From the NCBI GenBank assembly GCA_000611775.1, contig KK106984.1, positions 340,364 to 404,363 of the forward strand: a stretch of DNA of 64,000 nucleotides, written 5' to 3'. A model generated the notes under the pieces. It saw only the letters and a list, made by a program, of their open reading frames with translations, was not told the origin of the DNA and did no database searches. Both the position numbers and the translations under genes were made by a program. This DNA comes from Umbilicaria muhlenbergii (taxonomy: Eukaryota; Ascomycota; Lecanoromycetes; Umbilicariales; Umbilicariaceae). Below, one piece after another: positions 1 through 10,960 of this stretch (the stretch's first letter is position 1; each line of letters starts with the position of its first letter).

Positions 1-3000
1 GTAAATACATCTTCAGAGACTGATTCTGCCTCTCTGTTTGATCATCAGTTTGCAGGTGAAAAGTCATTGACATGTTACAATGACACTGCATGTGAAAGCA
101 GAAGCTGATTCATTACTTTAATGTAAAAAATTTATCTCTGTCTGTGATTAAGACTTCTGACACATCATGATGCTTAATAATGTCTTGAATAAACACTTTA
201 ATAAAGTCAGCAACTGACATTGTCTTCTGTATAAAAATATAATGAGTCATTTTAATCAACTTATCAATTATGATGAGAATTAAATCTCATATCATACTTT
301 CATATGTGCTGCTCAGTGACAGATCTGTAATGAAGTTCATTGTCACTATATGTCATGACACTTTCAGGACTGATAATGAGTTCAATAACTTATATGATTT
401 GTGATGAGCTGACTTCACCTTTTGGCATTCAACACAGTCATGACAGTAACATCATACATCTTTGACAGTGTCAAATCAATCATAAGATCACTGCATTAAT
501 TCTGCAGTTCTTGACTTCTTGAAATGACTTGCAAAAACATCATTGTGAAATCAACTGATCACTGCATTATGAAGGGCTGCAGGGTTCTGTGAAATGTAAA
601 CTTTATCATCATAATGTACAACATCATTTATTTCTTGTCAACATTTTCATATATTTGACAGTATAAATGTCATATTTGGCTGCATCTCTGATGTCATGAT
701 CATCTCAGAGTTCATGTCTATATTCATATTTGTCATCTCAGACTCAGTCAAGTTATTTTTATCCTTGAGAGGGGTAGTTAATCTCTGTTATACTCATCAT
801 ATCAAACTGTCTTTCAACTGCTCAGTATGAATTGCATGTTTAAGTTGTTTGATAAATATTCTTATATAAGCTGTTATCTCCTCACCTATTGATGAGTGAG
901 TAAACATGAGTTGAAGTGCTTCAACAGTGTCAGCAGAAGCATTATCCTCAATTTAAAGATTAATAAAAACATGACTTGCATCACTGTTCATAACTGCAGT
1001 GTTTGCTGAGTTATCTTTAATTAAGTGCTGCTGAGGCTTTGTATATTTAAACTCTCTTATTCAGTCACGGCTTGTTTTTTAAGCATGTAGGTTATGAACT
1101 GCTGATGTTTCAATTGTATCATCAGCTTCAGTATTCATCATATTAATATATTCATCATGACTTGCTTCTCAAGCATGTAAGTCATAAACTGCTGATGTTT
1201 CAGTCATGCTGTCAGCTTCAGTATTTATTGTATTAACATATTCATCATGACTTGCTTCTTCTTGAGTAGATAAGTTTCACACTGTTGATGTTCTGATGAG
1301 ATCATCATCTTCAGTAATCATCATACTGAGTAGGTGATGCACTGTTAATGTTTTAATGATATCACTGACTTTATCTGACATGACACTCTCATCATTTCCA
1401 TTACAGCTTGCTTCTTTTTAAGCAGGTAGATTTCACACTGTTGATGTTTTAATGAGATTGTCATCTTCAGTAATCATCATACTGAGTAGGTGATGCACTG
1501 CTGATGTTTTAATGATATCACTGACTTCATCTGACATGACACTTTTATCATTTTCATTACAGCTTGCTTCTTTTTAAGCAGGTAAGTTTCACCTTTTTTT
1601 ATAAAAATTTCCTCATGTCATATTCATGATTCAAGTTTGCATTGACTAAAAATGATAACCTGAGGATGAAAGGAGCTGATGTGTTGTCTCATGTGATAAA
1701 AAAGCAGCTGTTATAGTGATAAGATTAATCATTGATGTCATACACTGTAATAGTCAATATGATGAATTCTGACAAGTCAATCATATTGCCTCATGCATTG
1801 ACTTGAGCTTCATAGGGTTCAGTTTGTAAAGACAGTTCATTGACAACATATCATGTGATAATATTGCCTTGACTGTCATTATCAATAATATATGAGTATT
1901 TTTTCTTCAGATCATCTCTTGTTGTATGAAAGTTCACCTTTAACTGCTCTGATATCAGATGTGAGATATCATCAATGATAAATAAAAAGATGAGCTGAAG
2001 GTTGACTGTGAGTCATTTATTCACATGTAAGCATACTATCATGAGGTAATATCTTAACTAAGGAATTATGAAGCTATGTGACAATAATGACTTAAACTTA
2101 TAGTTGATGGTTCACAATAATATGATATTGCTAGTAGGTAGAGAATTATTGTTAAGAAAAAAAATGAAACATGCTTTAACCTCATAATATATTTCTTCTG
2201 AAGTTAACCTGCTTGAGGAAGATCTCATGAAGTAGTCACCTCAATGAAGCTGTCTTCATGAAGTGTTCATTGCTGAATCACATCTTTATGAGGTATCATC
2301 AATGATGTTAACTTCTTTAATCACTTTCATGAAGTGTCAGGAGTGATGTTTATTAACTGAGCTCTCTCATGAAGTTGATTTATTAATGAAAGTTATCTTC
2401 ACAAGACTGCATTGTTGTTAAATATAATCTTTTTTATTCTAAACTAGCACCTGATGACTTTTGTACACTGAATGCTCACATCACATCAACTGCAGTAGTG
2501 ACTGCTGTTGATCATTTCATCATACATTCATTTGTTCAATGACTGATGACTTCACACTTGATACAGAGGCTTGCTGCTTTTCATGCATTCACTTCATTCT
2601 TTGAAATAAAGTCTTCATATCAGCATGAGGGTCCTGTGAATGTTTGTGTTGTTGTCATAATCACTTTCTCTGCAACTGATATGTGATTTAAATTTCAACT
2701 TTGATCATGATTACTTTCTTGATAAAAACCTCATGAATTGTTCTTTCTTTCATGATTGAATTGTTGAGGATGAGAGGTTTATTGTTTAATGAAAGATTCT
2801 TTTCTGTCATAATACAACATTGATGTCATACTTTTGTTTATATTATTAATCTTGTTTTAACAGTCCTTTTTAATGTCTGAGTGACTTCAAAACAGTTCAT
2901 GATTAATGATGATGTCAAGATATGCTGAAATTTCTTGCACTGACTGTCTTGCAACCTGAGTTGAATCTCAACATCATAGTTCAGTCAAGATGTGATGTGA

Positions 3001-3850
3001 AAGTCTTGATCATCAGTAATCTCAAATGAGTGTCTCATTAATTTTCTTATGTGAAGCTGAAAAGAAGCAGTAAAGTTCTGATAATCTGTTATATCAGAAG
3101 ATGATTATATCATGATTATAAAGTTCAACTGCATTAAAAATGATGATATTTCATTCATTTATGTCTTCACTGAGGAATAAGTTCCTCTTCAGCACTTTCA
3201 AAAAGTTATTATAAATAATTTAAGTGTGATCATGCTGCTTCTTCTGCTTTCATCAGTCACTCATGACTGTTTTCTCTAGGTAGATGCCTGCTCAGATGAT
3301 GAAATCTTATTTGATAAGAAATTGCTCTGACATCAGCTCCTGATTCTGATTGATTTCATTTAAATATTCTTAAAGTTTTCATCTCATGACTTTGATGTCT
3401 TCTGCATAAAGATAAGGCTCTCATGACTTTACAAGATGTTAAAAAGAGGAAGGTGTGATGTCTGTCATAACTTAATATTGTAATTCATGTGATGAACTTG
3501 TGTTGTTCTCTAAATTTATTGTAATTGAAGGATTTTCTTACAGATGTTAATTGAATTCCTGAAGTTTTCTTTTATTATCCTCAAACTCAATTTCTTGTCA
3601 TACATGTCATAATTATAATCACTGATGCTTGATGACCTCCTGATTGTGAGCAGTGACTGCCTCAAGATCATTAATAATGTCATCAAGGTTACCTGCAGTG
3701 ATGTGTTCATGCTCATCATCTTTGATGTCAGAAATAAGAGTATTGATGACTGATAATGTAAACCTGCTAATTAAAGGGCCTGCCTCAGCTTGATTATTGA
3801 CTGTTTCACTGACCTGATGAGATTAAAGTGTTGATGTCATCATGTCTTAT
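1..3850 (-). mobile_element. Old, heavily decayed Ty3/gypsy-type LTR retrotransposon, cut by the window edge
   Basis: This block is AT-rich and has almost no CpG. On the minus strand, about positions 1-350 read like the catalytic core of a Ty3/gypsy integrase, including the characteristic HPQTDGQTER-like stretch in altered form. A charged, gag-like stretch lies near 3550-3720. The order fits an element running right to left whose 3' end lies beyond the window. It is broken very many times and looks old. The right limit near 3850 is inferred from the sudden return of CpG; no LTR pair was identified. The family call rests on the integrase region only. Confidence 0.7.
1081..1590. repeat. Imperfect tandem repeats (about 90 bp, then 156 bp) inside the old retroelement
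   Basis: A unit beginning TTTCACACTG at 1275 recurs at 1431 and begins again at 1587, so the period is 156 bp, with few differences between copies. Just upstream, related units of about 90 bp begin near 1081, 1171 and 1266. The copies resemble each other more closely than expected for the age of the surrounding block, which suggests later local duplication. Confidence 0.75.
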
Positions 3851-4199
3851 TTGCTTCTGACGTGACCGTTCACCTGAAGGTACTGAGCGATCAGTATGTA
3901 AGAGGCTGAGTGTATGATGATCATCATAATGATGTTTGAACGGGGTGTCGTAGGCAGTATAGTCATGATGAAGCCAAAGCAGTGGTTATACATATTCTAT
4001 TCAGTGGCAAAACTGATCACTGAGGAAGCAGGTTTCTGAACCTTCTTGTGAAGAGTTTTACTTGATGTCAAGGCGCTAGGCGCTGAGTCATCATATCTAT
4101 ATAATGTCGTACTATAGTGTCGTACTATAATGTTGTACTAGTGTTATACTGTCATACTATTATATGGTGGCCCTGACAGGTGGTAAATATAAGGACTGA
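3851..4199. other. Junction between the CpG-depleted block and the MULE
   Basis: CpG dinucleotides return abruptly from about 3857. Around 4095-4180 there is a short imperfect array built on GTCGTACTATA-like units. No gene is visible. The stretch may be terminal sequence of the retroelement or unrelated flank; neither was resolved. Confidence 0.4.
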
Positions 4200-4497
4200 G
4201 TAAACCCTGACTTAAGGGTTAGAGACGCTGCTGTTCATATGACAGAATGTCGCTGGAAAGGGTATGAAAGAAAGGATAAAAGGGGTTGAATTTTAATTTT
4301 ATGAAACAGCAGTCACAATCATTCAGCTGCTCCACCTGAAGCCTTTCCCGCCCATAGAAAACGGACTGAGGACAACATAAAACAAGTGCATGTGAACAGA
4401 CAACAAAGCCTTACTGCTCTTCAAATTGCAGTGAGACTGCGTGCGGATAATCCTGCTCAATATTTCAAAAAACAGGACATACAAATACGCTGCATCA

Positions 4498-4632
4498 TGG
4501 GTTGGGTTTTACCCAGTGGGTTTGGGTTTGGGTTGGGTTTGGGTTGGGTTTTGGGGTGGGTTATACATGTCAAAACCCAACCCAGAAAAAACCCAACCCA
4601 TTTAACCCAAACCCAGAAAATTCTGGGTTAAC
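4498..4632. repeat. Left GGGTT/AACCC array of the nested element
   Basis: Variants of GGGTTGGGTTTGGG run from 4498 to about 4560, and then the complementary AACCC form runs from 4573 to 4632, so the arm can fold on itself. The units are degenerate and are not the TTAGGG telomere repeat usual in filamentous fungi. Confidence 0.85.
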
Positions 4633-4789
4633 TCAGTACATACAAATAGTTATGGTAGTCTTTATGGTAGTCAAAAACGTCAGTTCAAAAGGTGCCTTCT
4701 CAAGTCATTTTCAAGGTCATTTTTTGAGGCCGTCATCAAAGCCATTTTGGAAGCTGTTTTGGAAGCCGTTTTGAAAGCCGTTTTTTGAG

Positions 4790-5200
4790 GCCGTCATTGA
4801 AGCCGTTTGTCGAGGCTGTCGCTGAAGCCGTTTTGAAAGCCGTTTTGAAAGCTGTTTTGGAAGCTGGTTTTCAAGGCCGTTTTTCAAGGCCGTTTTTCAA
4901 GGCGGTCGTTGAGGCCGTTTTGGAAGCCGTTTTTCAAGGCTGTTTTTCAAGGCCGTTTTTCAAGGCGGTCGTTGAGGCCGTTTTGGAAGCCGTTTTTCAA
5001 GGCTGTTTTTCAAGGCCGTTTTTCAAGGCGGTCGTTGAGGCCGTTTTGGAAGCCGTTTTTCAAGGCTGTTTTTCAAGGCCGTTTTTCAAGGCGGTCGTTG
5101 AGGCCGTTTTGGAAGCCGTTTTTCAAGGCTGTTTTTCAAGGCCGTTTTTCAAGGCGGTCGTTGAGGCCGTTTTGGAAGCCGTTTTGGAAGCTGCTTTGAA
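4790..5200. repeat. 63-bp tandem repeats, more than four copies
   Basis: The unit is built from GGCCGTTTT and TTTTCAAGGCC-like words. It recurs at 63-bp spacing (near 4909, 4972, 5035, 5098 and 5161) and is almost identical between copies; shorter, less regular versions precede it. Because 63 is a multiple of three, long open frames of a 21-residue repeat arise in more than one frame. These are best seen as by-products and not as genes. Confidence 0.9.
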
Positions 5201-5236
5201 AGCTGTTTGGATGAGTCATATACGTGAACTTGAACT

Positions 5237-5327
5237 GGGTTACCCAGTGAAAAACCCAACCCAAACCCAAAAAAACCCAACCCAGTGTGACCCAACCCAA
5301 AAAAAACCCAACCCAAACCCAACCCAT
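5237..5327. repeat. Right AACCC array of the nested element
   Basis: AACCCAACCCAAACCC-type units run up to the right terminal inverted repeat and mirror the array at the left end. They extend the inverted-repeat architecture of the 4486-5338 element. Confidence 0.85.
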
Positions 5328-6940
5328 GGTGCAGCGTACATACAAAGAGAAGAGCTTGGTTCATTGACCCCTTTGCAAGCCCTACTCCAGGAACTCCAGG
5401 CCTCTGAGAAGTGGTATGTGGCTTATCAATTAAACCCCTGGGATCAGCTCCGAAGCCTGTTTTTTGCCTATCATCCAGCCCTCAAATGGTTAGAAAAATA
5501 CCCTGATATTCTATTTATTGACGCCACCTACAAGACAAACAAATATAACATGCCTCTTGTTATATTGACCTCAACAACCGCCTGCAACAAAACCTTCTAT
5601 ATGAGGTTTGCTTTTCTTCTTCATGAGGACCGCGAATATTATGACTGACTTGTCTCCCATATTAAAATTGTATGGGTAGACATAGGACGTCCGGACGGCC
5701 CTAAAACAGCAGTCACGGACAAGGAAGAAGCTTTAATTGGGGCTCTAGAAGAAGGTCTTCAACTAAACTTCTTCTTTGTCAGTGGCATATTAACAAGAAT
5801 GTCCTGGCTCAGGTGAAGGCGGGGGCTTACTTCTCTGACGCTGAAACACAACAGGCCTGGTCTCAGCTCTTTTTTGCTGTCTGAAACGCCCTTACTGTTG
5901 CAGGCTTTCATGAAGCTCTTGTCAACCTGGCCCTTGCTGATTCAGACCCGGGGGTTAACCCTCATTGGCTCATTACCCTCTATGAATACCTCCTAAAGGA
6001 GTGGTTCACTGAGGGCATGTGAGAGAAGCATTGCTGAGCTTGAACAGACACCTACCTCCATTTCAATAAGTTAATGACGTCGACAGCGGAAGGGGGGCAT
6101 TGAGGGATCAAACAGGGACTGGAAAGCAGTCTTGAAGACCTGGCAACTGTTGTTAAGAAGGTGCAATACAAGCTTGAGCATCAATTGCATGAATTGCACC
6201 TTTTTCATGAAGATCAGAAGGCTGAGGCCATGCTTCTTCGTCACAACGCCCTGATTTTCTGATATCTACGCTATGAAATCAGTATCCAAGCCATTGAGCA
6301 CATGTATGAGCAGTGGAAGGAGCTTACCAAAGAGTCAACATGCTTGCCACCCTGTACTAAGGTTTTCCGGGCCACCTTAGGCCTTTCAGGCAAGCATGAT
6401 ATTCAGACCTTCCTCTACGCACAAGAAGCCCTGAAACGGGATCATATTCACCCTCATTGATGGCTGGATCCACTCACAGAGGTTCAACCAGTGAACCCCA
6501 TTGCTCTGGTGCAGGATGCCATCCAAATTCGTCGACGTGAGAGGCCCAATGATGCCTCTGTGAGGCGTGACCTCTCCCAGTGGGAGCTAGCCCTGAATCA
6601 GGTACGTCGGCGAGAGGAGGTGGAGGCGGAGGCAGAGGCGGAGGCGGAGACAAGGGCTAGTCAGCCAGCGAGTCAGCGAGGGGGGCGTGGACGGGGGCGT
6701 GGACGGGGGCGTGGAGAGCGGCAGCGAGCACCAAGAGCTCAGAGAGCTCCAATGCAGCCGGAGCAGTCAGCGGAGCAGCAGACCACTCTGTCTCAGTTCA
6801 CTGGCTTTGCCCCTGTGGCAGACCGTCTGAGAAACATGAGACCTCAAGGCCAGCGAGGCCAGCAGGGGCAGCGAGCTCCGGCCTCTCAGGGTATCCCAGA
6901 CGGCATGATGGGGTCGTTCCAGCTCACCAGTCAATAGGTC

Positions 6941-7626
6941 TCAGGCCTAGAGGCGTGCCGCCAAGTCAGTGACCCATTGGCTGGCTGGTGAGCTGGCTGA
7001 AATTGGGCGGCACTTCGTTGCCTGGGGCCGCCCCAGATTTTTGGAGGGGGGGGGGTGCATAATTGATGACAGCGGCACTTGGGGGGGAGAGGTGAGTGGC
7101 GGCGGCGGTGGGAGGCGTGGTGGGAGGTGTGTAGTAGGAGATCTACAGTCTATTAGCATATATTCGACTTTTAAATGACTTTTGGAGGCCCAAATTGAAC
7201 TTCAAATCGTACGGAATTGAGCCTTCTAAGTCAACCTCCAATTTCATGGCGATTTTGAACTCCTGACGCGTAAAACAGACGCGCCGAGGTCATATAACCC
7301 GATTAGATTAGAAGGGTCTATCCAGAAGATTTGGGGTCTATCCAGAAAGTGTTGGGGTCTATCCAGAAGTGTGGCCTTGTTACAATGCCCCGTATGATTG
7401 CTGTCTTATCGGAGTAGAAGCTCGACCTCATATTTTAGTCATATCGTCTGGTTTTGCACTCTCTCAGCTTCTCACATTTGTGCTGGTCGTTACATCCAGG
7501 GGGTCTCGTGCCAAAGAATAAACAGAGATCCGTCATATTAAGTCCGGGTCTTTACGCTTCTAATAAAAGTTCCTACTACCTAACCCTAATACAAAATGCG
7601 TGCCACTTCCCAGAGACCTAACAGTA
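6941..7626. other. No gene seen; three short GGGGTCTATCCAGAA repeats
   Basis: The stretch begins with the 3' flank of the MULE, including a G-rich purine patch at 7040-7120. At 7313-7370 the word GGTCTATCCAGAA occurs three times at about 22-bp spacing. It ends in the 3' flank of the minus-strand gene that follows. No open frame of interest was seen. Confidence 0.5.
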
Positions 7627-9021
7627 CTAAGTCCGAGGATAATCCTCAACGGCCTCAGTCTTCCCAAGCTCGATATTATTTGCTGAGATAGACTGGTTAA
7701 TCTCATGTCGGACATGTAGCTTATCTGGTGGGACAACCGATACGTTCGAATCATCCGAAGACGTGGGGAGGAACTTGGTTTCAGTGTCGCCGCTCGCCCT
7801 GATAGAAGTGGTAACCTGACCGTGGTTCCGAATTGCTGCAGGTAGGAACAGCGTGCGCAAGTTGTTGCCCCCGGCTGGGATCCGGGAGCGGCGATTATCT
7901 CGGGTGAAGAGGGCGCGGAAGGAGGCAAGGCACACGACGGTTATAGCTGTTGATTATAACAGGTCAGCCGCCTCGGGACACCATAGCAACGTAGGATGCT
8001 CTGTTGCTGGTGAAAATTCAATGGACTACACGACGGTGAAACCCACCAACTGTCTGCTCTATAAAGCTCCACATGTAGAGCCAGGATAAATCTGGCTGCT
8101 CGGTGAGAAGGCTGATGACCGTAACTCGGACGATGGCGAAGGTCATTGTGATTACTGCTAGGGAAAAGATACCAGCTAAGGCTAATTTCTGTCGGAGCGT
8201 GATCTGGACTTTCCACAGCAAGCTGATAGGGATTGACATGACTGAAATGAGAACTTAGTCATTAATTCCTTTGGTAAAACCGCCGAAGGCACTCACTCAA
8301 AGCGTCTGTAATGACATCGAGCGCGCAGTTGACATGAAGAGTAGTACGTTGAAATCTGATTGCGTCTATACCAGCGCAATGACCTAAAAACCGGTCAGTC
8401 TACGATTCCCAAGATACCGATAGCACATTCACTGGCAATTTTTGCAAATGACGGAAGGAGACAGTTATACTGAATAGTACCAATACAGACAAAATATGAA
8501 CTGACTGTGATGGCAAGAACACACCACCACAACTGCTTCTGTCTCGCGACACCCTGGATAAGCCTCCGAAAGAAGGTGAGGAAGGAGAGCTTGACAGCCC
8601 ACAGACTCGAGTAAAACAACCCAATGACGGCAGCAGATCCACGCAGGAAGTTTTGTTCATCGTTCACAAAATTTGGTGGATGGGGTAACACTCCGCCGCT
8701 GATTGCGTGAAGGCTTCGGAACATGGCCCCACTGAGCACCTGCCAGATTATGGTGGTGGCAAGGATCATCAGCCATGCTAGCAATACCAGGGCGTCGTCA
8801 ACAAATAATTTGCCGAAACTCTTGATGCGGACATGATTACGGAATGTGCAGAAGACTAGAGTTATGATCAAGCCACCCCAAACAACTCCCTTCAAAAGGA
8901 TTAGCAACATTGAGCAGCTGAATAGACCCATGGAGGTCTTCTTCAAGTAATGACTTACTAGCAAGGTGTCCTCGGAAATCTTTGGCTTCTCAAAGACTGG
9001 AGAAGCCTGAACTGTATTCAT
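7627..9021 (-). CDS. PTH11/rhodopsin-like fungal membrane protein (four exons)
   Basis: The predicted 395-residue protein has several hydrophobic segments and the layout of the fungal rhodopsin-domain/PTH11-like family. It has FVDDALVLLAW after the second segment, KLSFLTFFRRL, a late SIPISLLWKVQI and WSFIEQTVA before the last helix, and then a soluble tail. My exons are 9021-8418, 8365-8297, 8241-8047 and 7946-7627. All have GT/AG introns of 52, 55 and 100 nt, and the sum is in frame. The frame across each join restores family-typical residues, which supports the splice choices; the first GTATCT donor is the least certain. Family members are plasma-membrane proteins often expanded in plant-associated fungi, and substrate or ligand is usually unknown. 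It is the only apparently intact gene in the first 17 kb and sits between decayed mobile elements. Confidence 0.75.
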
Positions 9022-9399
9022 TGCTGACTCGTCCTGAAGGTTTCCAACTGGGCGAAGAACAAGTAAAGGATAACGACTAAATACAGTGAAATATAAAAGT
9101 AAAGGCGGACGGACTGCTCAAGAACCTCTGCGATTGACGGAAATTTTTAGCTGTGCCCATCATCCTCCGTGGGGTTCTCTGCCCCTCCCCCGGATTGCCA
9201 CATCGAATATGACAGCGATTTCTAAAGGCGCGGAAGACGAGGAAGACGAGAGCCCCGCAGCTGAGCCAGCTCCACGCAGTCGCATGGCGAAAGGCGTGTG
9301 CCGAGGGACTGCACCGCATTCCCAGGCAGCGATGAGGCCTCTGGCGGACGAACATCTCATTGTTCGGTTAATACCTTACTCTGCGTGCGGCACACCAAG
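9022..9399. other. No convincing gene; upstream region of the rhodopsin-like gene
   Basis: Short open frames on both strands overlap each other and have no recognisable features. The part nearest 9022 should contain the promoter and 5' leader of the minus-strand gene. Confidence 0.4.
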
Positions 9400-9606
9400 T
9401 AGTCTGACCCGAACTTGATCGGCGGTACCGATATCTATGTTTTCCAGGTCTCTGTATGGTTGCGCAAGAACGCTACATCCACCCCACCGGGAACGTAAGA
9501 TTATAGCCGCCTAAGGGACCAGTGGTTTCCACATCGAAAATTGTAGCACGAGGCTGTGCCTTGTAGGACCTAAGAGTTGGGGGTTTTCGCAGTTTTTCCA
9601 TTATAT
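9400..9606. repeat. Dispersed repeat, copy 1 (related copy near 19650-19815)
   Basis: The region shares GGTCTCTGTATGGTTGCGCA and the following roughly 110 bp, with about a quarter of bases differing, with 19685-19810 in the same orientation. Its far end, TTGGGGGTTTTCGCAGTTTT near 9578, also appears inverted at 13004-13025 directly beside a TA. This looks like an end of an unidentified TA-targeting transposon. Confidence 0.65.
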
Positions 9607-9863
9607 TACATAGAGTCATAGAACCAATAGAACTTTCTCGATTTTCTACCCCATGTCTAGTCTTGAGTAGCTCGTCTATGGGTCTATAGACGAGCAACTC
9701 GACACTACTTGACCGCCTCCAGCCAATAAACAGGCTGGTTTCAATACATTGATGTCATGTGGCTTTGTAGATCACCAAAAACCTCGACGTCAGTCCATAA
9801 CATGACTACACGTAGATAAAGGGGTAAATAGCAAGGTAAATAGCAAGTAGATACATTGAAACC
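9607..9863. other. No gene seen
   Basis: The stretch is AT-rich, with a short repeated motif GGTAAATAGCAAG at about 9821-9849. It contains no open frame, RNA gene or element end that I can support. Confidence 0.4.
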
Positions 9864-10960
9864 ATGCCTCTTGACCACCTCACTATTGCTGGCAACCAGC
9901 AAGGCAGTGGAAAAGCCCCTATCATGACATTTTTGCTTGGGGCTGACCAGCAGTCACAACCCTTGCAACCCCCCCATCCTCCTCTTGCTCTGAGGCCTCC
10001 AGTGGTCAACCCCTCATGGAGAGACCTTGACGGTCAATCAATGGGCCCGCCCAATTGCCTCAGGCGTCCCAAGAAGCCCTGCCGAGCAGCCAGATTCCAC
10101 TGAGAAGCCAGCCTCCGCCGAGCAGCCAGCCTCCGTCAAGCAACCAGCGAGCCGTTATCCGAGAGGGGGACGTCAATATATTGGTGGAAATCTGCCATCA
10201 ACGTAAGCAGGAGTATATGAGACTGGGGAGGGGAGAATTTGACCCATTCTGGGACCAAATTTGAGCAGAATTCCATAGACAAACCGGCCAAACCCTCAAA
10301 CACCCAGATGCCAAGATGGCCACGCTTGCATCCAAGCGCAAGGCGGCTGGAATGACCGCTCAAAGCCTTCAAGACTGAATGCTTGACGACTGGAATGCTG
10401 CTCTAAAAACGAAAGAAGCCGGTGAGACAGACTGACAGAACCAACAACAGTGAGAGCAAGCTGAACAAGAGCTGCAAAGAGCCCTACTTGATGATTCTGT
10501 ACAGCATTTTGAAGAACAACAAGTCAATAGGCCATTGTTCAGTGACACTGAAATCTTCAATGATGACGACTATGACAACGTCAATGAGACGCCAGATGAG
10601 GACTCTTCAGCAGTCAGACAAGCATTTAGAGCCGTCAAAGACCTTGAGCAGCACGGGAATAGAGAGGGTATGAGCAGGGCTCACGGCGGAGCTTCTTGTG
10701 AAGGGCGTGGGGGCGGGGGAGCCAGAGGAGGCAGAGGAGGAGGTCAAGGAGGAGGATCTGCAGGAGTGTTAACAGTTGCTGATGCCAAGCAGAAAAGAGG
10801 CAATCTTCTGAGTCAATATCTTGACGATTTTGAGCGTATAATGTATGCAGATAAGGAGAACATTGAGCTGATGAAGGGTGTTGTAATGAGACGATTATTT
10901 AGAGGCCAAATAAATGTATTATTGCGCTTGCTAAATATCAGTCCAATATTGAATAAATGA
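9864..10960 (+). pseudogene. Decayed element-type gene with a SANT/Myb-like stretch and a Gly-rich linker
   Basis: One frame (about 10055-10960) reads as protein with a few TGA interruptions. A Pro/Gln/Ser-rich start is followed by a helical stretch rich in Trp, Arg and Lys that resembles a SANT/Myb-like DNA-binding domain (about 10170-10400). Then come an acidic segment (10535-10620), a Gly/Arg-rich linker (10680-10770) and a short helical end. This arrangement suits the DNA-binding or accessory protein of a mobile element more than a host enzyme. I do not recognise the family. It is broken at several points. Confidence 0.4.

Larger units (their letters stand above)
4486..5338. mobile_element. 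853-bp non-autonomous TIR element nested inside the MULE
   Basis: The left end reads TACGCTGCATCATGGGTTGGG as seen from 4486. The right end, reverse-complemented, is the same apart from one base. The 8 bp CATACAAA occurs immediately outside both ends (4478-4485 and 5339-5346); a 9-bp reading, ACATACAAA, is also possible. Dropping the element joins the two MULE halves in the same reading frame, so it landed inside the transposase sequence. An 8-9 bp duplication points to the hAT or Mutator superfamily, but no transposase is inside. A further copy of ACATACAAATA lies internally at 4638-4648, so the insertion may be composite. Confidence 0.75.
4200..6940 (+). mobile_element. Decayed Mutator-like (FAR1/MULE, Hop-like) DNA transposon
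   Basis: One reading direction carries the parts of a FAR1-type MULE transposase in order. A FAR1-like DNA-binding end with a Cys-Arg-Trp start and an HNH box lies at about 4239-4330. The linker ending in DIQ reaches 4485. After an inserted element comes the DDE core start FIDATYKTNKYNMPL at about 5510-5560, then a CQWHINKNVL-like box near 5785-5815, and a Gly/Arg-rich tail (6660-6720) ending at 6937. Several in-frame TGA codons stand where TGG or CGA would be expected, and there are frame changes, so it cannot be autonomous. It retains CpGs, unlike its left neighbour. Element ends and target duplication were not found. Confidence 0.8.

Noticed and set aside
1081-1590. CRISPR array
   Set aside because: The repeats are long (90-156 bp), contiguous and imperfect, without spacers, in a eukaryotic retroelement.
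1-3850. Classic CpA-to-TpA RIP
   Set aside because: CpA and TpG are abundant; the loss is of CpG.
4498-5327. Interstitial telomere
   Set aside because: The GGGTT arrays are not TTAGGG, are inverted within one element and lie inside its terminal repeats.
4785-5648. Open frame with 21-residue repeats joined to a MULE core
   Set aside because: It runs through the inserted repeat element by chance because 63 is divisible by three; it is not a real fused gene.
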